Translations under genes and position numbers: made by a program
In this document: in pieces, positions 62,496 to 64,000 of the stretch
Numbering within the stretch: the first letter of the stretch is position 1
How the letters are laid out: the number at the start of each line of letters is the position of its first letter
From: Citrobacter sp. Cu233
Lineage (GTDB): Bacteria > Pseudomonadota > Gammaproteobacteria > Enterobacterales > Enterobacteriaceae
Direction of reading: 5' to 3'
Assembly (NCBI RefSeq): GCF_030332225.1
Contig: NZ_JAOWIF010000034.1
Span: 1-64,000, forward strand
DNA: 64,000 nt
The notes under the pieces: generated by a model
Databases searched by the model: none
Seen by the model: only the letters and a program-made list of their open reading frames with translations
What the model was told of the DNA's origin: nothing

Positions 62496-63542
62496 CTAAA
62501 TCGAACGGCGACGGGTTAACGCGACACCAGCACCGATCAGGGCCCCAACGATGCCCCACATAATCATCAGGAAGGCACGACGTGGGCTATCACGTTTTAC
62601 CGGTTCTTCCGGCGTCCGCAAATAACGATAGGTCTGAAAACGTGGATCCAGAGTCGGCCCTACGTTCAGTGTGTTCAGCATGGCTCTGTTTTGAAAATAG
62701 TCCATATCAAAATCTGGGCCAACAGACTGCAGGTTTTCGAGTCGCGCCTGTAGCATAGGACGTCCGAGTAAAAACAACTCAGAATCAGGTAACTCTTCAG
62801 CAGGAACATCAGTAGAAGTACGCGAAATATTATGCTGCTCAGCAATCTTGAGCGCTTGTTCAATGTTATGAACACGACGAGAGAAAATCGATTTTGCTAC
62901 CTCTTCCTGCCGTTTGACCTGCGCTTTCATTTGCACCGTCCGCGCAGCCCATGCGCCTTTCAGCTCATCATTCAGATGACGTGCTGCACGCTGGCTGGCA
63001 AAGGCCACGTACTGGCGCAGCAGATTGTTGGCATCTGGTGCCGTTTCCGCAATAAGCTTCACGCTGTCATTGGTGTTCCGCAGTGCATCACCAGGCATAA
63101 ACTGAATGTTATTGATCAGTTCATCCAGCAGCGCGGCATCGGCTTTACTGTTTCCGACCATACGCTGCTTATAGTAATCAGTCTGCTGCCAGAATTCACG
63201 ACGCGTGTCCCAGGAGGCAAGCTGCATGATAAATTCTTTATAGGCTTCATCCATCACCGACGGCTGGTCCGTTGACGCAAGGCTGGCCTTAATATCCAGG
63301 TTGCGCAGGAACTGTTGTTGAGAATAATACCCCCCCAACATATTGACCGTAGGCTTGTCTGAAATAGCCGTTGCGCTCCACTCCTGACGGGCGAAAAAAG
63401 TATAGGCGAGAGCAACAAGTGCCAATGCAAGCGCCATACCGACAATCCACACCTTCCCTGCCCATAAGGTACGAAACAACCCACGGATATCCAGTTCATT
63501 TTCAGCGCTCATGGCGTCTTCCCCCGGTAATGGTTGTGTCAT
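62496..63542 (-). CDS. wzzE: ECA chain length regulator WzzE
   Basis: A 348-residue polysaccharide co-polymerase with an N-terminal membrane helix (about 31-50), a large periplasmic coiled-coil domain, and a C-terminal membrane helix (about 322-342) with the Pro-rich [13 protein letters not shown] lead. It sets ECA modal length with WzyE. Preceded by GAGG; 12 bp after wecA. Confidence 0.95.
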   Translation of the reverse strand: MTQPLPGEDAMSAENELDIRGLFRTLWAGKVWIVGMALALALVALAYTFFARQEWSATAISDKPTVNMLGGYYSQQQFLRNLDIKASLASTDQPSVMDEAYKEFIMQLASWDTRREFWQQTDYYKQRMVGNSKADAALLDELINNIQFMPGDALRNTNDSVKLIAETAPDANNLLRQYVAFASQRAARHLNDELKGAWAARTVQMKAQVKRQEEVAKSIFSRRVHNIEQALKIAEQHNISRTSTDVPAEELPDSELFLLGRPMLQARLENLQSVGPDFDMDYFQNRAMLNTLNVGPTLDPRFQTYRYLRTPEEPVKRDSPRRAFLMIMWGIVGALIGAGVALTRRRSI

Positions 63543-63554
63543 CGCATCCTCAAT

Positions 63555-64000
63555 TCACTTGGTTAAGTTTGGTTTGCCTTCACGAATTCTTCGCAGTCTG
63601 CGCTTCACTCGCTTGATAAATCTCGCCACTTTCCAGGCACGCTTGATACAGTATCCATAGAGGCCAAATGCCATTAAAAACAGCACCAGCATGGCCCATT
63701 CCGGAACTAAACGGAAATATTCAGCCAGCACACCGATCGATGCCAGCACGGCCGCAGCCAGCGTAATCAGAACAAATGCCTGGCGGGAAGTAAACCCTGC
63801 CCGCATCACCAAATGATGAATGTGCTGGCGATCGGCTGAGAACGGGCTCATGCCCTTACGCAAACGCCGGTACATGATTGCCACCATATCCATTAACGGG
63901 ATGGCGATAATCCACAGTGCGGTAACCGGGCTTATAGGATGTGTTTTGCCCTGCGTGGTTTCCAGCAGGATCCAGATGATGGTAAAACCAATCAGCGTAC
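63555..64000 (-). CDS. wecA: UDP-GlcNAc:undecaprenyl-phosphate GlcNAc-1-P transferase WecA, C-terminal part
   Basis: Partial: the gene continues past the window edge; about 148 C-terminal residues are seen. The frame from 64000 reads T-L-I-G-F-T-I-I-W-I-L-L, then the conserved D-R-Q-H-I-H-H-L near 63820, two membrane helices, and the basic end R-R-L-R-R-I-R-E-G-K-P-N-L-T-K. WecA starts ECA and many O-antigens on undecaprenyl phosphate. Confidence 0.95.
   Translation of the reverse strand, partial: TLIGFTIIWILLETTQGKTHPISPVTALWIIAIPLMDMVAIMYRRLRKGMSPFSADRQHIHHLVMRAGFTSRQAFVLITLAAAVLASIGVLAEYFRLVPEWAMLVLFLMAFGLYGYCIKRAWKVARFIKRVKRRLRRIREGKPNLTK

Noticed and set aside
51859-64000. Novel polysaccharide or phage-defence island
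   Set aside because: All twelve genes match the standard enterobacterial common antigen cluster in order and content.

Overview
This window is a stretch of chromosome from an enteric gammaproteobacterium. Nearly every gene is a close full-length relative of its Escherichia coli K-12 counterpart, in the order seen near 85-87 min of the E. coli map but read in the opposite direction (rrn operon - hemG - trkH ... cyaA - hemCDXY - tRNAs - enterobacterial common antigen cluster). Small differences (an ERIC after fadA, relics of a sugar locus, an rpn relic between rhtB and rhtC, no aslAB next to glmZ) suggest a relative such as Citrobacter or Salmonella rather than E. coli itself. The genus is inferred from my memory of protein sequences, not from a search.

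Layout. 1-454: 5' end of a 16S rRNA gene with its leader, boxA and tandem P1/P2 promoters. 455-4447 (minus): hemG, trkH, yigZ, pepQ. 4637-7999 (plus): the fatty acid oxidation operon fadBA behind a FadR operator. 8000-9700: an ERIC repeat, a terminator, and the decayed remains of a LacI-type regulator joined to a truncated ROK sugar kinase. 9705-11940 (minus): fre, ubiD. 12107-12595 (plus): rfaH. 12602-20543 (minus): tatD, tatCBA, ubiB, ubiJ, ubiE, rmuC, udp. 20809-25143: dlhH (plus), metE (minus), metR (plus). 25031-27838 (minus): yigM/bioP, yigL, pldB. 27949-30267: rhtB (plus), a frameshifted rpn relic (plus), rhtC (minus). 30331-44730: recQ, pldA, yigI, rarD, corA with its leader, uvrD, yigB, xerC, yigA, dapF, lptM/yifL, cyaY, cyaA. 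45126-49212 (plus): hemC, hemD, hemX, hemY. 49307-50092 (minus): the sRNA GlmZ and four tRNA genes. 50195-51580 (minus): yifK/thrP. 51859-64000 (minus): the whole enterobacterial common antigen cluster from wecG to a partial wecA.

How the genes fit together. Three pathways dominate: ubiquinone synthesis and flavin reduction (fre, ubiD, ubiE, ubiJ, ubiB), heme synthesis (hemG at one end, hemCDXY at the other), and enterobacterial common antigen (wecA to wecG, with wzxE, wzyE and wzzE for flipping, polymerisation and chain length). The rest is housekeeping: Tat export, DNA repair and recombination (uvrD, recQ, xerC, rmuC), methionine synthesis (metE, metR), cAMP (cyaA), ion transport (trkH, corA) and amino acid export (rhtB, rhtC).

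I found no convincing undescribed multi-gene system. The accessory signals worth a second look are the kinase/regulator deletion scar with a pair of palindromic operators, the rpn relic, the ERIC that forms most of the inferred metE leader, the corA leader peptide and hairpin, a perfect 25-bp palindrome before yigM, and a long convergent coding overlap between metR and yigM.
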